DNA of 6,392 nucleotides from DATJXG01 sp035500455 (GTDB taxonomy: Bacteria > Acidobacteriota > Terriglobia > Terriglobales > Acidobacteriaceae). A program made the position numbers and the translations under genes. The stretch covers positions 1-6,392 of the forward strand of contig DATJXG010000107.1 of NCBI GenBank assembly GCA_035500455.1, in the 5' to 3' direction. The notes under the pieces were generated by a model. It made no database searches and was not told where the DNA came from. It saw nothing but the letters and a program-made list of their open reading frames with translations. Each line of letters begins with the position of its first letter. The stretch's first letter is position 1. Shown here piece by piece: positions 1 through 4,988 of this stretch.

Positions 1-105
1 CACGCGCCCCAGCTTCTCCAGTTGCGTGCTCTTTCCGCAACCATCCAATCCCTCGAATGTAATAAAGCGGCCTCGTCCGGATGTAGTGGGCATGCCCGGA
101 ATCAT
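1..105 (-). CDS. tmk: dTMP kinase (thymidylate kinase), N-terminal part only
   Basis: The enzyme phosphorylates dTMP to dTDP in the cytoplasm, an essential step of dTTP synthesis. Only the first 35 codons are present; the rest runs off the left edge. The peptide contains GRFITFEGLDGCGKSTQLEKL-like sequence, which is the P-loop of thymidylate kinase: strand FITFEG followed by the Walker A residues GLDGCGKST. The FEG(L/I)DGxGKST form is diagnostic of this family among P-loop kinases. Two in-frame ATGs are possible, at 105 (chosen) and at 93. Neither has a clear Shine-Dalgarno sequence, and an in-frame stop lies about 35 bases further upstream. The gene diverges from the phosphoesterase gene, with dispersed repeats just upstream of it. 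The family call is firm; the exact start is not. Confidence 0.9.
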   Translation of the reverse strand, partial: MIPGMPTTSGRGRFITFEGLDGCGKSTQLEKLGRV

Positions 106-126
106 AGCAAAGCAAGCCCCGTCCGC

Positions 127-148
127 GTAGTGCCGGCGTCACCTCGGC
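127..148 (+). repeat. Degenerate copy of the GTAGCGCCGGCG hairpin repeat
   Basis: This stretch matches 18 of 22 positions of the perfect repeat found at 1741-1762 and 1847-1868. It keeps the GTAG start and the GCCGGCGTC core, but the right arm of the hairpin is eroded (ACCTCGGC instead of CCGCCGGC). As at 1741, a copy of the CTCCGCG 9-mer repeat follows directly. It lies in the divergent gap between tmk and the phosphoesterase gene. Confidence 0.55.
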
Positions 149-152
149 CAGT

Positions 153-234
153 CCTCCGCGCCCTCGGCGGCAGTCCCTTGGCGTCCTCGGCGGCGTTTCT
201 CGGTGCCCTCCGCGTCTTAAGATTTTGCCTTTCC
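153..234 (+). repeat. Dispersed 9-mer-based repeat, copy A (diverged)
   Basis: The segment has several imperfect units of the form CCTC(C/G)GCGN (153-171, 180-194, 201-215), followed by the tail CTTAAGATTTTGCCTTTCC. The same architecture, degenerate CCTCNGCGN units followed by TTTAAGGTTTTG, recurs at 1800-1846, 2661-2729 and 6174-6229, always in this orientation on the plus strand. No reading frame or protein similarity is apparent in it. It separates tmk from the PHO-like array of the phosphoesterase gene. Confidence 0.75.
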
Positions 235-273
235 AGAGAGTACAAGCCAAGGTATCCACAACTGCCCGCCAGC

Positions 274-313
274 CTGTCATCAAATCTTTACCAGTCGTTA
301 ACAGTCCTGTAAC
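274..313 (+). promoter_or_regulatory. Putative PHO box: four heptamers at 11-bp spacing
   Basis: Heptamers CTGTCAT (274), TCTTTAC (285), CGTTAAC (296) and CTGTAAC (307) start exactly 11 bp apart. All four share T at position 4, A at position 6 and a pyrimidine at position 7. The outer two match the PHO half-site CTGTCAY at 7/7 and 6/7; the inner two are weak. Known PhoB/PhoP sites are direct repeats with 11-bp periodicity that stand in for the -35 element. The array lies about 90 bases before a phosphoesterase gene, which fits control by phosphate limitation. The regulator itself is not in the window. Confidence 0.6.
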
Positions 314-323
314 ACCCTCCCAA

Positions 324-329
324 TACATT
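324..329 (+). promoter_or_regulatory. Possible -10 element of the phosphoesterase promoter
   Basis: TACATT matches TATAAT at four of six positions. It begins 10 bp after the last PHO-like heptamer, the same distance as between the PHO box and the -10 of E. coli phoA. There is no -35 consensus, as expected for an activator-dependent Pho promoter. The predicted transcript would start near 336 and have a leader of roughly 65-70 bases. Taken alone the hexamer is weak; the spacing is what supports it. Confidence 0.4.
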
Positions 330-383
330 GGCCCAGCAGGAAACCCGCGCCCAATCCGGCATTTGAAGCCGAATGCGAATCCC

Positions 384-393
384 AGGAAGGAAG
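384..393 (+). promoter_or_regulatory. Shine-Dalgarno region that fixes the phosphoesterase start
   Basis: AGGAAGGAAG lies about 9 bases before the ATG at 403. This favours 403 over the in-frame ATG at 373, which has no purine-rich site in front of it. Starting at 403 also puts a charged residue and then a hydrophobic signal-peptide core at the very N-terminus. Confidence 0.75.
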
Positions 394-402
394 GTTCGTC
401 AC

Positions 403-1665
403 ATGAAGCTAAAGCTCGCACTGCTCGGCCTGCTCGCCATATCGCTGGTCGGCACCATGTTCGCCGCCGAAGGCCCCACGCCCAAAGGCGTTCCCCACCT
501 CGACCACGTGTTCTTCATCATGATGGAGAACCACGGCTACGGCCAGATCATCAACAACCCCAACGAGCCCTTCGTCAACCAATACGCCAGGTCCGCCAAT
601 CTCGCCACCAACTACTTCGCCGTCGCTCACCCCAGCCTGACCAACTATCTTGAAGTTACCGGCGGTTCGAACTTCGGCGTTCTCAACGACAACTCGCCTG
701 ACTGGCACAACGCCAGTTGCACCACCAACCTCGCCTCCGCCACCACTTCTCTGGACAACGGCACCGCCCCCGCCATCTGCCCCATCTGGGGAACCGGCAC
801 CGACGCTGCCACCCCGGCCGTCGATTTCAGCAACGAAACCTCGGGCCCTCCCGGAGAAAACAACATTGACGGCGTCCGCTCCATTCCCGCCTCCACCAAC
901 ATTCTCGGCAAGACCATCGCCGACCAACTCGCCGAGCACGGCATGAACTGGAAGAGCTATCAGGAAAGCCTGCCGCTTATCGGCGCCGACGGGGTGAACA
1001 ACAGCGACGGCTTTTTCACCGACAAGACGGACTTCAGCGCCATCCTGCCGACCCTCACTCCGCCGCTCACCTCAGACGATCTCGTGGCCCTGTACGCCGT
1101 GAAGCATAACCCCTTCGTTTATTTCCGCAGCGTGCAGGAAGGCGAGAACCGCCACAGCACCCTCAAGAACTCCGTAGGCTTTGAAGGCGCGCATGGCCTG
1201 TTCGCCGATCTCGGCTCCGGAAACGTGCCCGACTTCCTCTTCATCGTGCCCAACCAATGCAACGACCAGCACGGACGCGGCAACGCCGGTGCTTTCTGCA
1301 ACTTCGATCCCACCGACGACGGCAGCCAGGCCGGCCTGAATCCGGCACTGATCTACCTCGGCGACGTCACCGTGGAACGCATCGTAGAAGCGATCCATCG
1401 TTCCCCGGCATGGCGGCATGGCCGCAACGCCATCGTCCTCACCTGGGACGAGAACGACTACAGCCTGGCCCCCAACATCAACCAGGTAGCCACCATCGTG
1501 GACACCAACTACGGCTTCCACGGCGTGCAGAGCGGCGCCTTCTACACTCACTACTCGCTGCTCAAGACGATGGAGGCGGGTTTCGGCCTACCCTGCCTCA
1601 ACCACGCCTGCGACGACGGCGTAAACGTAATGTCCGACCTCTTCGCCGGCTACCACCACAAATAG
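403..1665 (+). CDS. Exported phosphoesterase, PF04185 family (acid phosphatase / phospholipase C-like)
   Basis: A 420-residue protein expected to hydrolyse phosphate esters outside the cytoplasm. Residues 1-22 (two Lys, then a Leu/Ala-rich core and FAAE) look like a Sec signal peptide. Family landmarks appear in order: HLDHVFFIMMENHGYGQ (32-48) with the metal-site E42-N43; NYFAVAHPSLTNY (70-82), where S78 is the likely nucleophile by analogy with Francisella AcpA; KHNPFVYF (234-241); VPNQCNDQHG (282-291) with N284, D288 and H290; TWDEND (347-352); and NYGFHGVQSGAFYTHYSLLKTME (369-391). Six cysteines (106, 126, 286, 299, 398, 403) could form disulfides in an exported protein. The gene is monocistronic, with a PHO-like array upstream and a strong terminator downstream. 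Phosphomonoesterase and phospholipase C activities cannot be told apart from sequence; the family assignment is secure. Confidence 0.9.
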   Translation: MKLKLALLGLLAISLVGTMFAAEGPTPKGVPHLDHVFFIMMENHGYGQIINNPNEPFVNQYARSANLATNYFAVAHPSLTNYLEVTGGSNFGVLNDNSPDWHNASCTTNLASATTSLDNGTAPAICPIWGTGTDAATPAVDFSNETSGPPGENNIDGVRSIPASTNILGKTIADQLAEHGMNWKSYQESLPLIGADGVNNSDGFFTDKTDFSAILPTLTPPLTSDDLVALYAVKHNPFVYFRSVQEGENRHSTLKNSVGFEGAHGLFADLGSGNVPDFLFIVPNQCNDQHGRGNAGAFCNFDPTDDGSQAGLNPALIYLGDVTVERIVEAIHRSPAWRHGRNAIVLTWDENDYSLAPNINQVATIVDTNYGFHGVQSGAFYTHYSLLKTMEAGFGLPCLNHACDDGVNVMSDLFAGYHHK

Positions 1666-1701
1666 ACCGCCGGAAGAAGAAAAGCAGAAACGCCCCAAAC
1701 T

Positions 1702-1740
1702 AAAAAGGCCCGCTCCCAAACCGGAAGCGGGCCTATTTTT
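1702..1740 (+). terminator. Intrinsic terminator after the phosphoesterase gene, probably bidirectional
   Basis: A perfect 9-bp stem, AGGCCCGCT (1706-1714) with AGCGGGCCT (1726-1734), closes an 11-base loop and is followed by ATTTTT. On the other strand the stem is followed by TTTTTA (from AAAAA at 1702-1706), so it may also stop the converging minus-strand vapBC transcript. It begins about 40 bases after the stop codon at 1665. Confidence 0.88.
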
Positions 1741-1762
1741 GTAGCGCCGGCGTCCCGCCGGC
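1741..1762 (+). repeat. GTAGCGCCGGCG hairpin repeat, copy 1
   Basis: The 22-base unit begins GTAGC and contains a perfect 7-bp inverted repeat, GCCGGCG (1746-1752) and CGCCGGC (1756-1762), around a TCC loop. An identical copy lies at 1847-1868 and a diverged one at 127-148. It abuts the terminator T-run directly. It is extragenic, between two convergent genes, the usual position for REP-like palindromes. Confidence 0.85.
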
Positions 1763-1799
1763 GACCCAGGCGCCAGCCACCCCAGCGCCCACGGCAGCC

Positions 1800-1846
1800 G
1801 CTCCGCGCCCTCTGCGATTTAAGGTTTTGCTTTCCCCACCCCGACC
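1800..1846 (+). repeat. Dispersed 9-mer-based repeat, copy B (short form)
   Basis: GCTCCGCGCCCTCTGCG is followed by ATTTAAGGTTTTGCT and a CCCC-ACCCCGACC tail. The block 1800-1831 matches 2683-2714 and 6198-6229 with only a few differences. The tail 1825-1846 matches 2708-2729 at 20 of 22 positions. It is sandwiched between two copies of the GTAGC hairpin repeat, so the two repeat families appear to travel or accumulate together. Confidence 0.8.
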
Positions 1847-1868
1847 GTAGCGCCGGCGTCCCGCCGGC
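1847..1868 (+). repeat. GTAGCGCCGGCG hairpin repeat, copy 2
   Basis: This copy is identical over all 22 bases to 1741-1762, with arms at 1852-1858 and 1862-1868. It ends 25 bases beyond the stop of the minus-strand toxin gene, so in that transcript it would form a GC-rich hairpin in the 3' untranslated region. No T-run follows on either strand, so it is not a classical terminator. Confidence 0.85.
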
Positions 1869-1893
1869 AACCCCGATAGATCCATGCAACCCA

Positions 1894-2307
1894 TCATCCG
1901 CCCCTGAACGGATTAAAAATCTCCACCCCAAAATGCCTGAAATCCCGCTCATTCCTAGTAGCTACAGTCAGCCGGTGCACCCGCGCCGTCGCCGCAATCA
2001 TGGCATCTTCCAGCAGATGCTCCGACACCCGCTCTATGATCCGCCCCCACTCCCGGAAGCAGTGCGCATCCATCGACAGGACCTGATAAGAAGCCGCCAG
2101 TTCATCCGCCCACTGCCCGATCTCCTCTGCCTTTGCCGGATACTGCCGTCTCGCCCGCTCAATTCCCGCCTGCAGTTCACCCAGGGTTACGGCGGAGAGA
2201 AAGAGGTTTTCCTCCGGCTGGCTCCTCAACCACGCCACCACCGCCCCATGAGGACGCGGCTTGCGCAGCTCCGACACCACGTTGGTATCCAGCAGATACC
2301 TGCTCAC
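1894..2307 (-). CDS. vapC: VapC-family toxin, PIN-domain ribonuclease (FitB-like)
   Basis: A 137-residue PIN-domain protein, expected to be a Mg2+-dependent endoribonuclease that slows growth by cutting RNA when free of its antitoxin. The acidic active site is complete: D7 in YLLDTN, E44 in TLGELQ, D101 in LLEDAMIAATA and D122 in TRNERDF. The C-terminal HFGVEIFNPF resembles the FitB-type subgroup. The length is normal for VapC. It starts with GTG at 2307, and that codon overlaps the antitoxin stop (GTGA, 2304-2307), so translation is probably coupled. No strong Shine-Dalgarno site is seen, which also suggests coupling. The RNA target (tRNA, rRNA or mRNA) cannot be predicted. All catalytic residues are present, so the toxin is probably active. 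Confidence 0.93.
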   Translation of the reverse strand: MSRYLLDTNVVSELRKPRPHGAVVAWLRSQPEENLFLSAVTLGELQAGIERARRQYPAKAEEIGQWADELAASYQVLSMDAHCFREWGRIIERVSEHLLEDAMIAATARVHRLTVATRNERDFRHFGVEIFNPFRGG

Positions 2308-2561
2308 TCGAGTTCCAGAAGCGCGCGCCGCCGCAGCTTCCGGCGCCCCGCCAGGATGCCGTCAAAACGCGCTTCCGGAGCCAGCAACAGGGCTTTGAGT
2401 CCGGGCCGGGCCGCCCGCTGCAAGCGGTTCCACTCTTCCATCGGCACCAGCACCGCCGTCTCAATTCCGCGCCGCGTCACAACCTGCGGCCCCTTCCGGA
2501 TGGTGGCATTCAGCAGTTCGCTGAACCGTGCTTTCGCATCCTGCACCTGCCATGAAGCCAA
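2304..2561 (-). CDS. vapB: Phd/YefM-family antitoxin paired with VapC
   Basis: An 85-residue antitoxin. The N-terminal half (WQVQDAKARFSELLNATIRKGPQVVTRRGIETAVLVPMEEWNRL, residues 4-47) is a typical Phd/YefM fold, which binds operator DNA and dimerises. The Arg/Leu-rich C-terminus (about 50-85) should wrap the toxin. The start is TTG at 2561: an in-frame TAA lies 6 bases upstream (2568-2570), the family's WxxQDAKARFSEL motif needs this N-terminus, and GGAGGT sits 8 bases before it. The ATG at 2551-2553 is out of frame. It is first in the operon and overlaps vapC by 4 bases. By family knowledge, it should repress its own promoter together with the toxin through the palindrome at 2589-2610. Confidence 0.92.
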   Translation of the reverse strand: MASWQVQDAKARFSELLNATIRKGPQVVTRRGIETAVLVPMEEWNRLQRAARPGLKALLLAPEARFDGILAGRRKLRRRALLELE

Positions 2562-2569
2562 AGGAAGTT

Positions 2570-2575
2570 ACCTCC
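2570..2575 (-). promoter_or_regulatory. Shine-Dalgarno site that supports the TTG start of vapB
   Basis: GGAGGT on the minus strand lies 8 bases ahead of the TTG at 2561. It is the strongest ribosome-binding site seen on this side of the window, and it offsets a weak start codon. The predicted transcription start is only about 0-2 bases upstream of it, so the leader would be very short. Confidence 0.8.
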
Positions 2576-2581
2576 ACGTGC

Positions 2582-2611
2582 ATTGTACTGACTAGTCATA
2601 TGACTAGTCAA
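2582..2611 (-). promoter_or_regulatory. Sigma-70-type promoter of vapBC
   Basis: On the minus strand TTGACT (2611-2606, five of six to TTGACA) is followed after 18 bp by TACAAT (2587-2582, five of six to TATAAT). Transcription should start near 2575, giving a leader of about 14 bases before the TTG start codon. This is the only near-consensus housekeeping-type promoter seen in the window. Confidence 0.8.
2589..2610. promoter_or_regulatory. VapBC operator: perfect 22-bp double palindrome
   Basis: Two copies of TGACTAGTCA (2589-2598 and 2601-2610), each itself a perfect palindrome, are separated by TA, so the 22 bp as a whole is also a perfect palindrome. It overlaps the -35 hexamer and fills most of the promoter spacer, so a bound protein would exclude RNA polymerase. 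The arrangement suits two antitoxin dimers in a VapB-VapC complex, as in other autoregulated toxin-antitoxin operons. That these proteins bind here is inferred from position and symmetry. Confidence 0.8.
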
Positions 2612-2660
2612 AGAGGGTTTTGCTGCCAACGCTTCGATGAGCCCCACCGTCAACATCTCC

Positions 2661-2729
2661 CCTCCGCGCCCTCGGCGGCCTTCCTCCGCGTCCTCTGCGT
2701 TTTAAGGTTTTGCTCTCCCCAGCCCGACC
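2661..2729 (+). repeat. Dispersed 9-mer-based repeat, copy C (full form)
   Basis: This is the clearest copy. CCTCCGCGC-CCTCGGCGG is followed by CCTT and then CCTCCGCGT-CCTCTGCGT, the tail TTTAAGGTTTTGCT, and CTCCCCAGCCCGACC. The 9-base unit CCTCNGCGN is thus present as two pairs. It lies between the vapBC promoter and the terminator of the ABC operon, an extragenic site with no other function visible. Confidence 0.85.
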
Positions 2730-2744
2730 AGCCCGACCAGCCCG
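2721..2744 (+). repeat. Short tandem repeat of AGCCCGACC
   Basis: AGCCCGACC occurs at 2721-2729 and 2730-2738, followed by a partial AGCCCG at 2739-2744. The first unit is also the end of the dispersed repeat copy C, so the tandem probably grew by slippage from that tail. Copy number is small and may vary between strains. Confidence 0.7.
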
Positions 2745-2749
2745 CCCCA

Positions 2750-2785
2750 AAAAGAAAAAGCCCACTCCCCATCGGGAGCAGGCTT
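2750..2785 (-). terminator. Intrinsic terminator of the ABC transporter operon
   Basis: On the minus strand the stem is AAGCC + GGGAG-type arms: GGCTT/AAGCC (2781-2785 with 2758-2762) and CTCCC/GGGAG (2765-2769 with 2774-2778). Two mismatched bases interrupt each side, and the loop is CATC. After the stem comes a TTTTTCTTTTT run on the minus strand (A-rich bases 2749-2759). It lies about 20 bases beyond the ATPase stop codon, where an operon terminator is expected. Confidence 0.85.
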
Positions 2786-2804
2786 CCTTGCCAGCTATCT
2801 GCCA

Positions 2805-3521
2805 CTAATTCTCCGGCGGCAGCAACATCCCCTTCTCCAAATGCCGCGTCACATGCGCATATGACGCCGCATGCGGATCATGCGTCACCATCACCACGGT
2901 CTTATGGAAGTCCTCATTCAAGCGCTTCAGGATCTCCAGCACCTCGGTCGCCGAGTGGCTGTCCAGATCGCCGGTAGGTTCATCCGCCAGCAATAACGTC
3001 GGATCGCTGACGATGGCGCGCGCAATCGCGACTCGCTGCTCCTGCCCGCCGGATAGCTGCTTCGGCAAGTGATGCACCCGCTCCTCCAGCCCCACCAGCT
3101 TGAGCGCCGTCATCACGTGGTCCCTCCGCTGCGCCGCATTCAGCTTGGTCAGCAGCAAGGGCAACTCGACATTCTCGAACGCGGTGAGCACGGGAATGAG
3201 GTTGAACGTCTGAAACACGTACCCAATGTGGACGTTCCGCCAGTGCGCCGATTGGCTGTCGTTGAAGCGGAAGATATTCTCCCCCAGCACCAGCAGTTCG
3301 CCCGAGGTCGGCCGGTCAATCGCCGCGATCATATTCAGCAGCGTCGTCTTGCCCGATCCCGAAGGCCCCATCAGCGCAAGAAACTCCCCGCCCGCGATCT
3401 CGATCGAAACATCGTCCAGCGCCTTCACCTCAAACGCATCGCGCTTGAAGATCTTGCTGACGTTCCGCGCCTGCACCACTTTCGTCTGGGTAGCGATATT
3501 GGCAACCGTAGCAGTACTCAT
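2805..3521 (-). CDS. ABC transporter ATP-binding protein, LolD/MacB type
   Basis: A 238-residue cytoplasmic ATPase that would drive the FtsX-like permeases encoded upstream. All nucleotide-binding motifs are intact: Walker A GPSGSGKTT (52-60), Q-loop Q104 in YVFQTFNLIP, signature LSGGQ (156-160), Walker B LLLADEP (176-182) with the D-loop after it, and the switch histidine H214 in VMVTHD. The FQTFNLIPxLTAxENV stretch and the overall length fit the LolD/MacB/FtsE class that works with mechanotransmission-type permeases, rather than drug exporters with fused membrane domains. Its ATG overlaps the adaptor stop (ATGA, 3518-3521), and AGGGA lies 5 bases upstream inside the adaptor gene, so the two are translationally coupled. 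It is the last gene before the terminator. The substrate is not deducible. Confidence 0.95.
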   Translation of the reverse strand: MSTATVANIATQTKVVQARNVSKIFKRDAFEVKALDDVSIEIAGGEFLALMGPSGSGKTTLLNMIAAIDRPTSGELLVLGENIFRFNDSQSAHWRNVHIGYVFQTFNLIPVLTAFENVELPLLLTKLNAAQRRDHVMTALKLVGLEERVHHLPKQLSGGQEQRVAIARAIVSDPTLLLADEPTGDLDSHSATEVLEILKRLNEDFHKTVVMVTHDPHAASYAHVTRHLEKGMLLPPEN

Positions 3522-4891
3522 GACTGTCCCTTTATTTTGATTTTGTCGCCGTCCTGCAGATTCTGCGGCCCGGCGGTGATCACGTCCTCGCCGCCATTCA
3601 GCCCTTGCACCAGCACGCCGCCGCTCCTCTGAGCGACGACGTGGACCTCGCGCATCAGCGCCTTGTTGTTGAATGCCAGAAACACAACTTTCTTGCCGTC
3701 GTGATCGCGCACCGCATTGCTGGGCACGAAAACCCCCGTGGGTTCCGAGCCTCCGGCCTTTGGAGTTTCTTCGGCGAGGAACTTCACCGTCGCGTTCATC
3801 TCCGGCCGCAAATATGCATCCGGATGCAGTATCTGCACCTTCACCTGCACCGTTGCCTTCTGCCGGTTCGCCTCGGGTGAAATCTGCGCGATCTCGCCTT
3901 CGTATTTGCGGTCGGGGTAGGCGTCCACCGTAACGATCCCCTTCTGGTTCGGACCGAGCTTGGCGAAGTCGTCCTGCGCGATGTCCAGCTCCACCTGGAT
4001 GTCATTCAGATCGGCCAGCGCCACCACTTCGCCCTGCGGTCCGCCCTCCGCGGTGCTGGCGAATTGCGACGTCACCAGCTCGCCTTTCTCCGCCGTGCGC
4101 TCCAGGATTGTGCCCGTCACCGGCGCGCGGATCACAGTCGCGTCCAGCTGCGACTTCGCGTACGCCTCCTGCCCTTCCGCCTGAACCAGCGCTCCCTGAG
4201 CCCGCGCGATCTCCTCCGCCCGCGGCCCGATGTTCACCAGCCGCGCCGCCTGCTGCAGCGACTGCACGCGCTGCTGGTCAGACTCATACTTCGCCGTGGC
4301 GTCATCCAGCGCCTGCTTCGAAAGAACTCCCGAAGCTACCAGTTCCTTGGTGCGGTCCAGCGTGATCTTGTCATTCGTAGCCGTGGCCTGCGCCTCATCC
4401 AGGTTGTGTTGCGCCTGCAACACCTCCTGCGGACGCGACCCATGCTGCAACTCTTCCAGGTACGCTCGCGCGCTTTCCGCCGCGCCCCGCGCCTGCTGAT
4501 ACTGCGCCCGGAACTCGTCATCTTCCAGGCGGACCAGCACCTGGCCCTCTTTCACCTTGTCGCCCTTCTCCACGCCAATCCACTTCACCCGTCCGGTGAC
4601 CTTGGAGTTCACGTTGATCTTGTGGTGCGCCACGATGTACCCGGTAGCCGACAGCACCACCCCTCCGCCGGTCGCCGGACTCTCCGCCGTCGCTCGCGCC
4701 ACTTCCACCTCCGGCGCCGATGGCGCCAGCAAGCGGTAAGCCAGAGCCGAGACGCTCAAGACCACAACTACTGCGATTCCGACGACGATGTAGCGCCGCG
4801 CCCAAACCGGCCCGTCCCCGCCGCTACCCCCACGGTCAGAGCGGTCAATCCGCAATCCCTTCAACTCGTCGTGTTTGGTATCAATCGACAT
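3518..4891 (-). CDS. Periplasmic adaptor (membrane fusion protein, HlyD/MacA family)
   Basis: A 457-residue adaptor that should bridge the inner-membrane ABC transporter and an outer-membrane TolC-like channel. The N-terminus has a hydrophilic 33-residue cytoplasmic tail and one membrane anchor (34-55). Then come the first lipoyl half (about 84-125, GYIVAHHKINVNSKVTGRV and GDKVKEGQVLVRLED), a long alpha-helical hairpin (about 126-248, rich in A/E/Q), the second lipoyl half (RAPVTGTILERTAEKGELV, 255-273), and beta-barrel and membrane-proximal domains. R180-L184-S191 fits the RLS motif (R, +4 L, +11 S) through which AcrA/MacA-type adaptors meet TolC. ATG 4891 is preferred; a longer TTG start at 4963 would begin inside a repeat. 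No clear Shine-Dalgarno site precedes 4891, so the start is somewhat uncertain. Confidence 0.92.
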   Translation of the reverse strand: MSIDTKHDELKGLRIDRSDRGGSGGDGPVWARRYIVVGIAVVVVLSVSALAYRLLAPSAPEVEVARATAESPATGGGVVLSATGYIVAHHKINVNSKVTGRVKWIGVEKGDKVKEGQVLVRLEDDEFRAQYQQARGAAESARAYLEELQHGSRPQEVLQAQHNLDEAQATATNDKITLDRTKELVASGVLSKQALDDATAKYESDQQRVQSLQQAARLVNIGPRAEEIARAQGALVQAEGQEAYAKSQLDATVIRAPVTGTILERTAEKGELVTSQFASTAEGGPQGEVVALADLNDIQVELDIAQDDFAKLGPNQKGIVTVDAYPDRKYEGEIAQISPEANRQKATVQVKVQILHPDAYLRPEMNATVKFLAEETPKAGGSEPTGVFVPSNAVRDHDGKKVVFLAFNNKALMREVHVVAQRSGGVLVQGLNGGEDVITAGPQNLQDGDKIKIKGQS

Positions 4892-4902
4892 GTTTGGAAA
4901 TT

Positions 4903-4982
4903 CGTCGTTGGTCCTTGGTCGAAATACCTGAGTCTCCGACCCAGCGCCTTTGCCAACGACCAACGACCAAGGACCAACGACG
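4903..4982. repeat. 19-bp perfect inverted repeat built of heptamers, inside the operon
   Basis: CGTCGTTGGTCCTTGGTCG (4903-4921) is the exact reverse complement of 4964-4982, with a 42-base spacer. The arms consist of 7-base units: CCAACGA, CCAACGA, CCAAGGA, CCAACGA run in tandem at 4953-4980, and the left arm holds about 2.6 inverted units. It fills nearly all of the 97-base gap between the permease stop and the adaptor start. In the transcript it could fold into a strong hairpin ending 11 bases before the adaptor ATG. No T-run follows, so it is not a typical terminator. Confidence 0.9.
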
Positions 4983-4988
4983 CTTCTC

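Noticed and set aside
373..402. ATG at 373 as the phosphoesterase start
   Set aside because: It would add ten polar residues before the signal peptide and has no ribosome site, whereas AGGAAGGAAG stands before the ATG at 403.
225..653. Plus-strand open frame of 142 codons overlapping the phosphoesterase start
   Set aside because: It is out of frame with the phosphoesterase, which has a signal peptide and family motifs, and it is composed mostly of Arg and Pro.
1741..1868. GC-rich hairpins after vapC as an additional terminator
   Set aside because: Neither copy is followed by a T-run on either strand; they are better explained as dispersed palindromic repeats. The real terminator is at 1702-1740.
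2551..2553. ATG on the minus strand near the antitoxin start
   Set aside because: It is out of frame with the Phd/YefM coding sequence, so it cannot be the antitoxin start.
4892..4963. TTG at 4963 as the adaptor start, giving 24 extra residues
   Set aside because: The start codon lies within the heptamer repeat and the added residues come from repeat sequence; ATG 4891 gives a normal adaptor N-terminus.
4953..4980. Tandem heptamers as a possible CRISPR or iteron array
   Set aside because: There are no unique spacers, the units are only 7 bases with no gaps, and there are no cas or replication genes nearby.
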